The translations under genes and the position numbers were made by a program. A DNA stretch of 64,000 nt, taken from NCBI RefSeq assembly GCF_947172395.1, contig NC_069110.1, positions 1,674,001-1,738,000 on the forward strand, written 5' to 3'. The notes beneath the pieces are model-generated. The model was not told where the DNA came from. It ran no database searches and saw nothing but the letters and a program-made list of their open reading frames with translations. Positions 54,429 to 64,000 of this stretch are shown piece by piece. How positions within the stretch are numbered: position 1 is the stretch's first letter; every line of letters begins with the position of its first letter. The DNA is from Bicyclus anynana. Lineage: Eukaryota > Arthropoda > Insecta > Lepidoptera > Nymphalidae.

Positions 54429-54987
54429 TGTTTCATATTGTTTCGGAACTATAAAAATCTCCAAAGATGCATCCGACAACCTTGTACCTATAACAATTAA
54501 CATATAGTTGTTAACCTGTAAAGTCAGCCATTGACGTTCAATTATTCTGACGTTTCTGCAGCGCAAACGGCAGCGAAGACGTTTCATAAGTCGTGCCGAC
54601 ATACACGCAGTGACCAATACTCGATCAGTTACAGATATTTGTTTATGTAGGTAATTGAAAATGAGGTGCTATAAAATATACTCGTATTTGTAGTTGTAGG
54701 TGTAAAAAATAGCACCCGATAATAAATTTACTATACAGCCCAGCTGATAAGCCGGCTCCTTGCGCGTCAAGCCCTTATCACTCTGTCACTTTTCCGCAGA
54801 GGGATGCCAGTGGCCAAGTTTTCTTTTAGACGTGAATATTTTTCAATTTACGTTATTTCTTTTAATTATTGCATTTTATTTTTTTATATTAGTTATACGG
54901 TAGAAGTTTTAGAGGCGTACCAGCTAAATCTACATCCATTACTTGATGGGCTGACTAGAACTGTAGCAGTTTCTATATTATAACAAA
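54429..54987. other. No recognisable feature
   Basis: Nothing recognised. Confidence 0.35.
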
Positions 54988-55150
54988 CTAGCCGACACCC
55001 CGCGGTTTCGCCTGCATAGTTCTCGTTCCCGTGGGAGTATGGGATAAACACATATAATGTGGCTTTCTATTGGTAAAAGAATTTTCAAAATCGTTTCAGT
55101 CTCTACAACCTCACAAACTTTACCTCTTCAAAATAAGTCTTTATTATATT
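54988..55150 (-). mobile_element. Helitron copy
   Basis: A|CTAGCCGACACCCCGCGGTT, TCTCGTTCCCGTGGGAGTAT, TGTGGCTTTCTATTGGTAAA; far end worn. Confidence 0.55.
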
Positions 55151-55299
55151 CAAAGTTGCTATAAAATCTTTGAATGATAACGAATTTGGTTGACATGGAG
55201 AATAATATGATCTGGGATTATGGTTCGGGATCAGTTGTTCACCCTGCACACGGCGAATCCACAAAATAGTGTGTTATAATACAAGGTACAACATAGTGG

Positions 55300-55560
55300 A
55301 TTTGAGGTTTTTATAAATCCCGCGGAAACTACAGATTTTCCTGGATGAAAAAGCAAGCCTTTAAATTGCTTAATAACCTCCTCTATTTTCCAGGGTAATT
55401 CCTCGTGAAAATCGGTTCAGCCTTTCCAGAGATAAGACAGAGATAAACATTTTAAAATAACTATAAGCACTTGATAAAACACGGTTATTTTGAAATCAGA
55501 GACAAACACTTCAATTTTATGTTACGAGTATAATGTAGGTAGGACGACATAATTTATAAT
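55300..55560 (-). repeat. Helitron-interior-like fragment
   Basis: AATCCCGCGGAAACTACAGA, TTTCCTGGATGAAAAAGC, AATCGGTTCAGCCTTTCCAG; also matches 160-375 downstream. Confidence 0.45.
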
Positions 55561-55810
55561 TCGGCCACATAATTGGTAACCCTACCGTTCACCTACATTC
55601 TATATACGTATATTACTACGGCATTTTAATTTGTATATTTTGGACGAGTTTATCAGTGGCGCGGAGATACGTCAGATTTGTGTTATTAAGTGCTTGTTTT
55701 AGATAAGATAGCGTATTTTGCAGTCACTATTCCGGGAGTTAGGATGAGCACCAAAATGGCTGCAGTCATCAAGTTTTCTAGAAATGTTTGATTTAAGTTA
55801 TATTGAAAAA

Positions 55811-56142
55811 CTAGCGGACCCGGTCAAGCTTCGCTTTGACTTTAGTGCACTTCTTCCATACCCTTCCCTACCATACCCCTGCCCTATCCCCACCCTACCC
55901 CTACCCTACTCCTACCTTACTCTTACCCTACTCCTACCCTACCCTATACATATTAAAATTTAAATTATTACGAATCGTTTGTATGGCAGTATATATTTCT
56001 TTTTTAGTCTTTTTAAATTTTTCTCGCCGTAAAAACCGTCCTAGAACTTCTACGAGCATTTAAAAAAAATAATTAGCCAAATTAGTCCAGGCGTTGTTAA
56101 GCGCTTACCAACGCATTTTGCGATTAATTTTTATATTATAGA
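55811..56142 (-). mobile_element. Helitron with CCCTAC-rich interior, copy 2
   Basis: Minus strand A|TCTATAATATAAAAATTAAT at 56142 and GACCGGGTCCGCTAG|T at 55811. The interior has an array of CCCTAC / TCCTAC units at 55855-55945. Confidence 0.7.
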
Positions 56143-56693
56143 TTACATTAACTGTCTTTTTAAATATACCAAATAATTCCTTTTTTCATCTATTATAACG
56201 AAAACTACTCAAACTTGATGTTTCAAAAGTGCTTGTATTCTACTATAAAAACTTTTAATAGTTGCATAGTGCGGTAGTAAACTGTAGAGCATACACTCGC
56301 AATAAATGTTTATAGTTCATTGAAGTTATTGTAGGAAATGTCATTTACGTTTCACAAGTGGAGGAGCAATGTACGGTATACTGGTAAAAATTTGCGAAGC
56401 AGCTGGTAGAAGTCACTGTAAGCGATTTTCACGCTTTTACGATTTCAATGACGGAGCCCTTGGCCCACATTCAGGGCTTGACTATTCTGATGGGAAATCA
56501 ATGCTCTCAGCTGCAATTAACGGTGCTTCAGCGAAGTGACCCATAGATTGTAATCTATGGGTCACTACTCACTTATAAGCATTTTAACAAGACAGGTGAC
56601 CCATACTGGATTCCATTTGAAAGTTCTAAGAACAATGCAGAAATAAAAGCCTAGGATTGCTTGGAAGTTTGTCATTTAATTCGTTCATAATAG
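56143..56693. other. Short open frame and a palindrome
   Basis: A 56-codon ATG frame (56369-56539, MYGILVKICEAAGRSHCKRF...) ends in a near-perfect palindrome: GTGACCCATAGATT and its complement with a 2-base gap (56536-56565). The product is not recognised. A family Z scrap is at 56210. Confidence 0.25.
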
Positions 56694-56803
56694 GGTAGGG
56701 CATTGGGCCAGTGTGGTGGACTGTTGGCCCAACCCCTGTCATTCAGAGGAGACTCGAGCTCAGCAGTGAGCCGAATTTGGGTTGATAATGAATGATGATG
56801 ATG
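56694..56803 (+). mobile_element. SINE-B 3' part
   Basis: GGGCCAGTGTGGTGGACTGT, GAGGAGACTCGAGCTCAGCA and tail AATGATGATGATG. It ends exactly where the TIR relative starts. Confidence 0.8.
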
Positions 56804-57075
56804 AAATAACCGTACACAGTTAACACAAAAAAAATGCATGCAATTTGTTTCTGTTAGTACTCTGCGCCGTCACTAGATGGCCCTTTTTCACTACTGGACC
56901 ACGCTAACGAAGTTTGCGTGCAATAATATAAGGTGGAAGATATTTTTTGTTCTAGTATTAGCTATCATACCATTTTTCCAATTTTTGAGCTCCACAACTT
57001 TCTTGAGTGAAAGTTGTGGAAAGAAACGTTAAGATTTAATTTATTTCATTTATTACAAGTGGAGTCGGAGGTCTT
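56804..57075 (-). repeat. Relative of the TIR right arm (no LINE)
   Basis: AAATAACCGTACACAGTTAA, CTCTGCGCCGTCACTAGATG, CACGCTAACGAAGTTTGC, AATAATATAAGGTGGAAGAT and the terminal hairpin CCACAACTTT / AAAGTTGTGG (56992-57019). It is orientated like the right arm at 40083 and lacks the innermost ~120 bases. The flank to 57075 also matches 40425-40500. Confidence 0.8.
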
Positions 57076-57226
57076 GGTGGCTGGTTAATGGCTACACATA
57101 TTTCTTGATTTTAAACTAACAATTTTTAATTAAAGTTATAGTAATAGAAACGATACTCGTAGTAAAAACGGCTGAACCAATGTTAATGGAACTTATACAA
57201 AGATAGGTTTTTGGGCTACACGTAAC

Positions 57227-57457
57227 ATTTTTGGCTGGTGGGAGGCTTCGGCCGTGGCTAGTTACTACCCTACCGGCAAAGATGTACCGCCAAGCGATTT
57301 AGCGTTCCGGTACGATGTCGTGTAGAAACCGAAAGGATTGTGGATTTTCATCCTCCTCCTAACAAGTTAGTCCGCTTCCATCTTAGACTTCATCATCACT
57401 TACCATCAGGTGAGATTGTAGTCAAGGGCTAACTTGTAAATAATAAAAAAAAAAAAC
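57227..57457 (+). mobile_element. SINE-A 3' part
   Basis: TTGGCTGGTGGGAGGCTTCG to TTGTAAATAATAAAAAAAAA. About 150 bases of foreign sequence separate it from its own head remnant (GTCGGAGGTCTTGG at 57064). Confidence 0.75.
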
Positions 57458-57738
57458 ATTCATACCCGGTAAAATCAAGCGTTAGCTTTTAGCGATCTCT
57501 GTGGTAAAATCCATGATTTTTAAAATGTTTTCCGATGAGGCATTAAACAATACAACCTTATAAATAATTTGTTAGGAAAAGTAACGTTTGACGGGTCAGC
57601 TAGTAATTTTATATAGGACATAGACCTTTTCTGAAATAGACCGCCTATTTTCCATACAAATACTTTTTGCGGAACAACCGTGTGGTCTTATTTGGAGATT
57701 GATCCATATACCTAATTGGGGTCGGTGAGGAACCGCCC

Positions 57739-57775
57739 GGAGGAGGAGGGGATGGAAGAGGGGAGGGGGAGGAGG
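57739..57775 (+). repeat. G-rich purine tract
   Basis: GGAGGAGGAGGGGATGGAAG then AGGGGAGGGGGAGGAGG: at least four G-runs of two to five on the plus strand, so a G-quadruplex is possible. Confidence 0.7.
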
Positions 57776-58576
57776 TTCGTCGCCGCATGCTCGAGACCTC
57801 ATTCATTCTATTCCCTGGTCGAGACATCGTGCCGCCACGTTGAAACTCTGGCACAGGTGGAACTGCCTTGATTTATAACCGCGAGAACCGGGTTTGATTT
57901 ATCATCATTTTAATATACCATTAGCTGTCTAAAAAGATCAAAAGTTATCAACCATTTATTACCCCTATTTATTGACCCGTTTCCATGGTAATTTAAGCCT
58001 TTACTAACCTCTAATATGTAAATGTTTTCTGTCCCAAATAAATAAAAATATAAATTAAATAAAAATGAAATAAAATCAGCACGTCAAATAATATGGTAAT
58101 AGCTAAAAAGTGTGTATTTAAATAAGTGTAATCTGTAAATTTGAGAGTATTTTAGAATGCAATCACCTCAACTTGCCGCTCTTCAAGTTAAACTTAGTGT
58201 ACTGGAAAAGGACAAGCTTAGAATTTTATACGGTTTCCTTGCATTTTTCCTGCGCGAGTTATATTTAAGATCTATTCATAGAATATCTATATGTTTATAA
58301 TAAAACTGTAAGAGGTCAAATTCTGTATATCGGAGATATTTTGAAAATCTTAGTTGGAGGGCATTATACCTATAATCGATACTGAAGCCTAAAATATTTG
58401 TGTTTTGTTTTTTGTCTGTCTGTCTGTCCGTTTTTTATGTTGACCGGGCATCACGCTAGAACTACTGAATGAAATGCGGACGACTTCGTCCACGTAAAAT
58501 ACAGTTTAGACAGGCAGACTTACAAAAAATTAAAAAAAACCTTGATGTCTACCACCACTGTTTATAATATTAGTCT
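57776..58576. other. No recognisable feature
   Basis: Nothing recognised. Confidence 0.35.
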
Positions 58577-58640
58577 AGATCAGGGTTTCCCAAAGTGGGG
58601 TACGCGAAGTCCTAAGGTTCGATATTCGACGGCAGGGGGT
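58577..58640 (+). repeat. hAT-like terminal fragment
   Basis: CAGGGTTTCCCAAAGTGGGG followed by TACGCG is the usual look of hAT transposon ends. The opposite end was not found. Confidence 0.45.
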
Positions 58641-58984
58641 TCGCGACAAGATTTACGTAATGGTGGCTTGATAACTTATTAATTCCACTTGTGTTCAGCT
58701 TCTCGCTAATCGTAACTAAAGAACCTTTCTTTACATTAGTGACAACAGCTACGAGCAAGTATACAATGGGGGTAAGCCGATAGGGGTAAGTAGACATCCC
58801 TGCGACTCGGGGCTTCCTTGCCGTGCAAGGCGCCAGTCGCTATCGGTAATTGAATAAAACATATCTCACCCTCCACCACCCCACTAGAAGTACTTTTACT
58901 GGAATAATTACTGTTCGCGTGTTATGCCAATAACAGAGAACTTCATCTAATGAATTCTTATAGATACAATTATTTTGAGATACA
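58641..58984. other. No recognisable feature
   Basis: Nothing recognised. Confidence 0.35.
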
Positions 58985-59150
58985 AATATTACATTTGGTA
59001 AACAAAAAAAAAATATAAACCTTAGCTGAGTTTGTTGTGGACTCTTCTCGGACAAGGTGCGTTTGGAACCTTCATAACTTTAATTTTAAGTTTTCTACTT
59101 TACGTACCACCATTAAATTAAATTATGATATAACTTTTAACAAAAAAATT
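58985..59150 (+). repeat. Family Z repeat
   Basis: TTGGTAAACAAAAAAAAAAT, CTTAGCTGAGTTTGTTGTGG, TAACTTTAATTTTAAGTTTT, ACCACCATTAAATTAAATTA; sister of 1463-1720. Confidence 0.55.
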
Positions 59151-59154
59151 GAAC

Positions 59155-59235
59155 TGACTTCAAAATCACACTAATAAACTAAGCGAAAATTAACATCGTA
59201 TGCGCTACCTTCTGATCTCTTTGAAGGCAGTGCCA
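59155..59235 (-). repeat. MITE-P fragment
   Basis: GAACTGACTTCAAAATCACA, GCTACCTTCTGATCTCTTTG, AAGGCAGTGCC, as in 27761-27840. Confidence 0.5.
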
Positions 59236-59445
59236 AGCCAGTGACGTATTAATTAAAGCCGTTTATGAAAGAACCACGGTCTTTAAATCCTAAAAGTTTA
59301 CTGTATTTTATACTTGATCAGTTGATTGTCTGTATCTTTACCTGTTACCATAGCTACCACATTCCAAATTCCATAATTGGCTACGGTACTTAACTATCGG
59401 CATTGGTATTATAAGTTTTAGCTGACAAATTTTCATAATTCACCA

Positions 59446-59688
59446 TCATTGACAACCCATAATTGGCTCACTGTTAAAGACTAGTCTCCTCTCACTATTA
59501 GCAGACTTCAGATAATTAAGAAAATTCTTAGGTATGCAGGTTTCCTCACGATGTTTTTCCTTCACCGTTTATGACACGTGATATTTAATTTCTTTAAATG
59601 CACATAATTGAAAAACTGGAGGTGCATGCCCCCGACCGGATTCGAACCTATCGAAGGCAGAAGTTATATCCACATGGCTATAACGTCT
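59446..59688 (-). mobile_element. SINE-B copy, diverged
   Basis: CACCATCATTGACAACCCAT, GGTTTCCTCACGATGTTTTT, GGATTCGAACCTATCGAAGG; a middle section is deleted. Confidence 0.75.
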
Positions 59689-60739
59689 TTTGACAAACTT
59701 TAACCTTCATAATATGAGATGACGGGCTACGCAGGCTCTCGTAAGAGGCCTACTTGAAAGAAGGGAATTTGATTTGATTTTATGCCCTTGACTTATTTCA
59801 TTGCTCCGCTGCTTGAAGCCCCTCAGCTGACCCTCGGCCGTCGGTACATCAGATTAAATGACGGCAATTTTATCTATCTTCTTGGAGCACCATCGTAGTT
59901 TAAAGGAGTCAATTGAAAGGTTGAAGGGGAACGTTTCTTCGTAACTAAGCGATTTATTTATTACAACACTGTCACGTACAAGTGTTAGCTTTAGCGGTTT
60001 CTGTTCTGTGCTTACAATGGACAGGATTGAAATGAAATGAAATGAAATGAAATTTATTGTTAAAATTTTGATTAGGAAGGAGGATTGAGGATTGTTTAGA
60101 AACAGAGAAAATTATTATATTATTTGGTCAGTTGAACATAAGAAAAATACAAAAATATTACGGATAAAATTAAATTTTACATTTATATTCGGTACATTGT
60201 GTGACGTAACGGGTAGCAGCGACAGTGATTGTACTATTATTTTGTGGTAGAGGAAACACATCGTGCAGGTCCCAGGACTTGTCAGTAGGCTTAAAGGATC
60301 CCTTAAGAATGACTCATCTTCCCTGCCCGACGTGTTCTCCGTGCCCACTCTAAACAATTTATGATCAATAATTACAACACAATACGTTATCAATAATCAC
60401 AACACGAAACATTATTGCACATAATCACTAACGCGACTGGCAGCGTGACGGTGTCTTTGCTGACTAACAAACAACTGAGCTCAAGACCCTCTTATTTATA
60501 CCAACACAGATAGCTCCCCTCCACAAAACATAAATAATAAATTTTAATACTAAACGCAATCGAGGAACTTGTAAAATTTGTATTCAGCCTTAGTTTTAAT
60601 AGTAATTCTAGCAAGAACATAATTATAATATCTATCTATTTACACATTAAAAATACCTTGTTGGTTGATACAAAGCCATACTGGCTAACAACTGGAGCAA
60701 CGAAACAGAGGCAAACGTGCCGGAAAAGATTGGCTCATC
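59689..60739. other. No gene; microsatellite and weak promoter signal
   Basis: (ATGAA)n at 60029-60053. The minus strand at 60500-60473 reads TATAAATAAG...GAGCTCAGTTG, a TATA box with an arthropod Inr-like TCAGTT 24 bases on. That spacing is shorter than usual. A 92-codon minus frame follows (60393-60115) with no known domain. Confidence 0.25.
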
Positions 60740-60955
60740 ATCAACATCATGATGATGGTCGTCCTCTACTGAACATAGGCATGGATTTCCAAACACAACG
60801 GTCTCGAGCAGCCAGCATCCAGCGGCTCTCTGCAACCCGCTTGATGTCCTCGGTCAACCTAAACGCCATTCCAGCACTTAGAGACCCCAACGTCCATCGG
60901 CTCTTCGAACTACGTGCCCTGCCCATTGCCACTTGAGCTTCGCGATTCGCTAGAT
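60740..60955 (-). pseudogene. RTE-1 LINE, ORF 3' end relic
   Basis: CATCATGATGATGGTCGTCC, GAGCAGCCAGCATCCAGCGG, CTGCAACCCGCTTGATGTCC, CGGCTCTTCGAACTACGTGC; the minus frame gives DIKRVAESRWMLAARDRCVW. Confidence 0.75.
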
Positions 60956-61061
60956 TGACTATAATTATATCGATTTATTATCAGCATGTCGTAGATAGAT
61001 TGCGGTGGGTGGCGGGTTATCACTAAGCCACTCCAATGTTTGCTTGAACTTTATCCCGCTA

Positions 61062-61180
61062 GATTTTAGACCACAGTTTCTCAACGTAGACGATATCGCC
61101 CCCCTGTGGGTGATTGAGGAGTATTTTAAGGGGCAGTGGAGGACAAATAGGGGGTTGAGTCGGCACAGATGGGCCGTCGG
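61062..61180 (-). repeat. hAT-like MITE fragment
   Basis: ACCACAGTTTCTCAACGTAG, CGATATCGCCCCCCTGTGGG and GGGGCAGTGGAGGACAAATA resemble insect hAT MITE ends and interiors. Confidence 0.35.
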
Positions 61181-62319
61181 CTGATTAAAAGACATAATCT
61201 ATAGATATTTTTCCATTGTGTGTAAGAAAATATTTTAAACTTATTTGTGTATAGCAGATATGCACCAGAAAAAGCCTAATATGCCACTAACCATGTATTT
61301 CGTAAAGTGAAATAGACAAATGTCAACCAGTAATGGCGCACTCGAAAATATCGCTAACTTCTATAAAGAAATGGGACTGTGACTGCTCAGCCGCCATTTT
61401 GTCATTTCTCTTCACGATATATTTATTATGTCGTTGGTGGAATTCTAGGCCTACTGGTAAACTTTAATCCATACATATAATAAAATGTACAACATGTGCA
61501 CTAGGTGAATTAACAGATCGCCGTTCAAAATATTACAATAATATTCCAAGATATAGTGACTGGCATAAAGGTATAAGTATAAAATGGTAATATAATATTA
61601 CTTTAATGAATTCTTACAATGAAGCTTAACAAAAGCCATAAAAATTTGCTTTCATTCGAGCTTTCTAACTTTTATCTAAGTCTATTTGCTCTTTTAATTG
61701 GTTTTAATAGTATGTTTTTTTTTTTGTGTGGACAAAAAATGCTAAATTTCAATACGTATAAGTAGATATTTTCGATGGTATGAAGTGGTTATGAAGTCTA
61801 TTAAAGTCAAAGTCAACCGAGTCATAATTTAAAATGAATTAATGTTTGTCTTGTTACAACTGGAAATCGGCATGACTTATTACTTTACTTACAATATGTT
61901 ACATATTTTGGTATAGTAAAATTAAAAAAAAGAAATCTTAATTTGTAATTCTGTATGAAGTAATGAACAATTAATAATTAAACTAAGTATTGTGTAAGTA
62001 TATTAAAAAAAAACCTGTGTTAAGTTAAAACGCATGCAAGCATGAAGTTCTACAATTTTCCCCTCAGCCTGACGCGTCAGTATTATACCTTATGATCATC
62101 ATCATTATCAGTCTATTTTAACGGACCCTGACAAGGCCAGGCATCGCTCCTTTTAGAAGAAGTGATATTGAGCTTAGATGTGATAATAACTTTTTAACGA
62201 TCACTATTAAATAGTAATAATGACCGCGAACGTCAGTTTAAGGAGTTCTCAAAGGCACGGGGTTGTAACATCAACAACTTCTCAACTCCAGAAAAAATTA
62301 AAGCTCAGTATATCATAGT
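61181..62319. other. No recognisable feature
   Basis: AT-rich, nothing recognised. Confidence 0.4.
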
Positions 62320-62621
62320 CGTGATAGCCCATAGATATGGCCTCTGCCTCCGATTCTGGAGAATGTAGGTTCAAATCTGGTCCGGGGCATGCCATTCCAA
62401 ATTTCTGTTATGTTCATTTTAAGAAATTAAATTTCACGTGTCTCAATTTGTGAAAGAAAAACATCGTGAGAAAACCTGCATAGCTGAGAATTTTCTCAAT
62501 TCTCTGTTTATTAGTATGCGAAGGCTGCCAATTTACACTGGGTCAGCGTGGTGGACTATTTGGCCTAATCCCTCTCATTATGAGAGGAGACTCGATCAGC
62601 CCTGAGCTGAATATGGGTTGA
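62320..62621 (+). mobile_element. SINE-B copy, sense orientation
   Basis: CGTGATAGCCCATAGATATG (box A), GGTTCAAATCTGGTCCGGGG (box B), GAGAAAACCTGCATAGC, GGTCAGCGTGGTGGACTATT, GAGAGGAGACTCGATCAGCC; tail TTATTATTATTATTAT instead of TGATGATG. Confidence 0.85.
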
Positions 62622-62874
62622 AGCATTATTTATTATTATTATTATATCATAGTTGGATCCAGGATTCGTATCCAAGATCTCGTTAGCTGAAACCAATAGG
62701 GTAACCACGATACCATAGAGGTCATTGACCTCTTTAGATAAGTAAGCTTATTAAATGATAGTATGACTTCTGTAAGAAATAATAGAAGAGCATGTTGACA
62801 TCCCTATGTGAATGACATTTATTCGACCTACAGTAAACACTGTACTTATTTGCGTTACTGATATGAACACCTAA

Positions 62875-62965
62875 GGTGTGGAATGCCCTTCCAGCGTCCT
62901 TCTATCCTACGACATATGTATTTAATGAATGAATTACATAGTGAATAAGCACCTTATAGTTATCT
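62875..62965 (+). pseudogene. CR1-like LINE C-terminus relic
   Basis: GGTGTGGAATGCCCTTCCAG encodes VWNALPAS; the remainder matches weakly. Confidence 0.45.
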
Positions 62966-62997
62966 AGTAAATTCCTCCCACATATAACAGCTTTGAC

Positions 62998-63120
62998 GGC
63001 TGCGTGGCGTAATGGGTAGTGCAGTTTTCTGCATCAAAGGCAGTGAGTTCGATTCCCACAACTAGATAATACTTTTGTGATAACCTTATAATCTATGTTG
63101 TAAACACTGTTTTGTAGTGT
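62998..63120 (+). mobile_element. SINE-E, tRNA-like head
   Basis: GGCTGCGTGGCGTAATGGGT (box A) and GAGTTCGATTCCCACAACTA (box B), spaced as in tRNA genes. There is no closed acceptor stem, so a SINE is more likely than a functional tRNA gene. Confidence 0.5.
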
Positions 63121-63142
63121 TAACCTAATTTATAAAGCTATA

Positions 63143-63290
63143 CAGGGTGCTCGGGAGTATTTCCCATAACTTCATGCTATTTTTGTTTCAACTAAAAAAA
63201 ACTTTTTAGTGATATTAGTCATAGTTATTTGAATTACTTTGTATGAAAACACAAAGTAATTCAAATAATTCCGACTATCCATATAACACA
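63143..63290 (+). mobile_element. MITE-G fragment with internal hairpin
   Basis: ACAGGGTGCTCGGGAGTATT left end. A 20-base inverted pair at 63223-63242 and 63251-63270 has one mismatch. AATTCCGACTATCCATATAA also occurs in complement in 23898-24272. The right end is replaced by the next SINE-B. Confidence 0.6.
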
Positions 63291-63474
63291 CATCATCATC
63301 ATCAACTCCTATTCGGCTCACTGCTGAGCTCGAGTCTCCTCTCATAATGAGAGGGGTTAGGCCAAAAGTCTACCACGCTTGACACACCCAGAGAATTGAG
63401 AAAATTCTCTAGTATGCAGGTTTCCTCACGATGTTTTTCATTCACCTTTTGAGACACGTGATATTTTATTTCTA
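63291..63474 (-). mobile_element. SINE-B copy, head truncated
   Basis: CATCATCATCATCAACTCCT, TGAGCTCGAGTCTCCTCTCA, GCAGGTTTCCTCACGATGTT, GAGACACGTGATATTTTATT; ends before the tRNA-like head. Confidence 0.8.
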
Positions 63475-64000
63475 ACATACGCTTTTAGGTAAAATTAAAC
63501 GAAATATTGTTTATTCAATGATAAGTTAAGATGATGATGACAGTACTAGACTACATTTTTGACGAGAGCGACGACCTCTGTGGTGCAGTGATTTACTTGA
63601 TTACTTCAGGACAGGCCTGATATAAGTCCTTGCACTTTCTGATAGTGGTATGGATGGATGGAGCCTGTATCTGACTTTGTCGATATCGATACGAGATATT
63701 GCAACTGGCACTCCGCACTTCACTAGTAAGCTAGGTACTTCATGATATTTATCAATGAATAAGTTTTACTACGTCATTATTATAAGGATGCGTCTATAAG
63801 GGATACATTTTATTATCTATTTACAAAAGAAATATTATTTACTGATCTATTTACAAAAGAAGTTATTTACTCAGAAAATATTAATTTTAGAACACATCTT
63901 CCTTGGACACAGGGAGCAACCTGTATAATAATACGTTCTTAACATATATCACACCGGCAAAGTTTTCTAATATTATTGTATGCTTATTTTCAGGTACGTA
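63475..64000. other. No supported gene at window end
   Basis: CTTATTTTCAG at 63984-63994 looks like a 3' splice site just before the window edge, but without downstream sequence it cannot be judged. Confidence 0.2.

Noticed and set aside
60115..60500. LTR or first exon on the minus strand
   Set aside because: TATA and Inr-like motifs are present but spaced too closely; no primer-binding site, no partner LTR and no domain in the frame.

Overview
This 64 kb window looks like nuclear DNA from a moth or butterfly (Lepidoptera). It is AT-rich, and nearly everything recognisable belongs to repeat families I know as typical of lepidopteran genomes: tRNA-headed SINEs, RTE-, CR1- and R1-type LINE relics, and short Helitrons bounded by A|TC...CTAG|T. 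I found no convincing host protein-coding gene, rRNA or functional tRNA gene, and no CRISPR array. Most open frames are chance frames or fall inside repeats. The stretch is probably intergenic or inside a very long intron. All family assignments come from reading the sequence; no database was searched.

The centre (35.4-40.4 kb) holds the one element with intact genes. A non-LTR retrotransposon has a 294-codon ORF1 (coiled coil, RRM-like domain, C-terminal domain, as in L1-type ORF1 proteins) and an approximately 989-codon ORF2 (apurinic-type endonuclease plus reverse transcriptase with YADD). It lies exactly between two inverted repeats of about 342 bp. ORF2 has no ATG before its endonuclease domain. 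It lies in the -1 frame relative to ORF1, and a canonical slippery heptamer A AAA AAC sits just before the ORF1 stop codon, so the two ORFs look designed for -1 ribosomal frameshifting. A truncated relative of the right arm occurs at 56.8 kb.

Family labels used below. SINE-A: tRNA-headed, ends in TTGTAAAGAATAAAA. SINE-B: tRNA-headed, ends in TGATGATG. SINE-C, -D and -E: other tRNA-headed families with one or two copies each. RTE-1: LINE whose ORF ends in a GHIVRR...RPPTRWTDD-type tail followed by TGATGATG. Helitrons: 5' TC, 3' CTAG, inserted between A and T. MITE-X: 150-183 bp foldback with CCTAGTGG ends, carrying a CTCF-like motif. MITE-G: ends CAGGGTGCTCGGGAGTATT. MITE-P: ends ACCGACTTC. 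MITE-T: ends GCTATTCTGTAAC. Family Z: a LINE 3'-end-like repeat.

Layout: 0-13 kb holds decayed Helitrons, SINE-B and RTE-1 pieces, with a Helitron nested in a CR1-like LINE relic at 7.5-7.9 kb. The longest RTE-1 pseudogene is at 14.5-15.5 kb. From 17 to 34 kb there are SINE arrays, several MITEs and relics of Jockey-like and R1-like LINEs. The intact TIR-flanked LINE is at 35.4-40.4 kb. From 40 to 64 kb there are more SINE, RTE, Helitron and MITE copies, including SINE-C nested in MITE-T and in an RTE-1 relic. Long stretches between these show nothing I can name and are listed as such.
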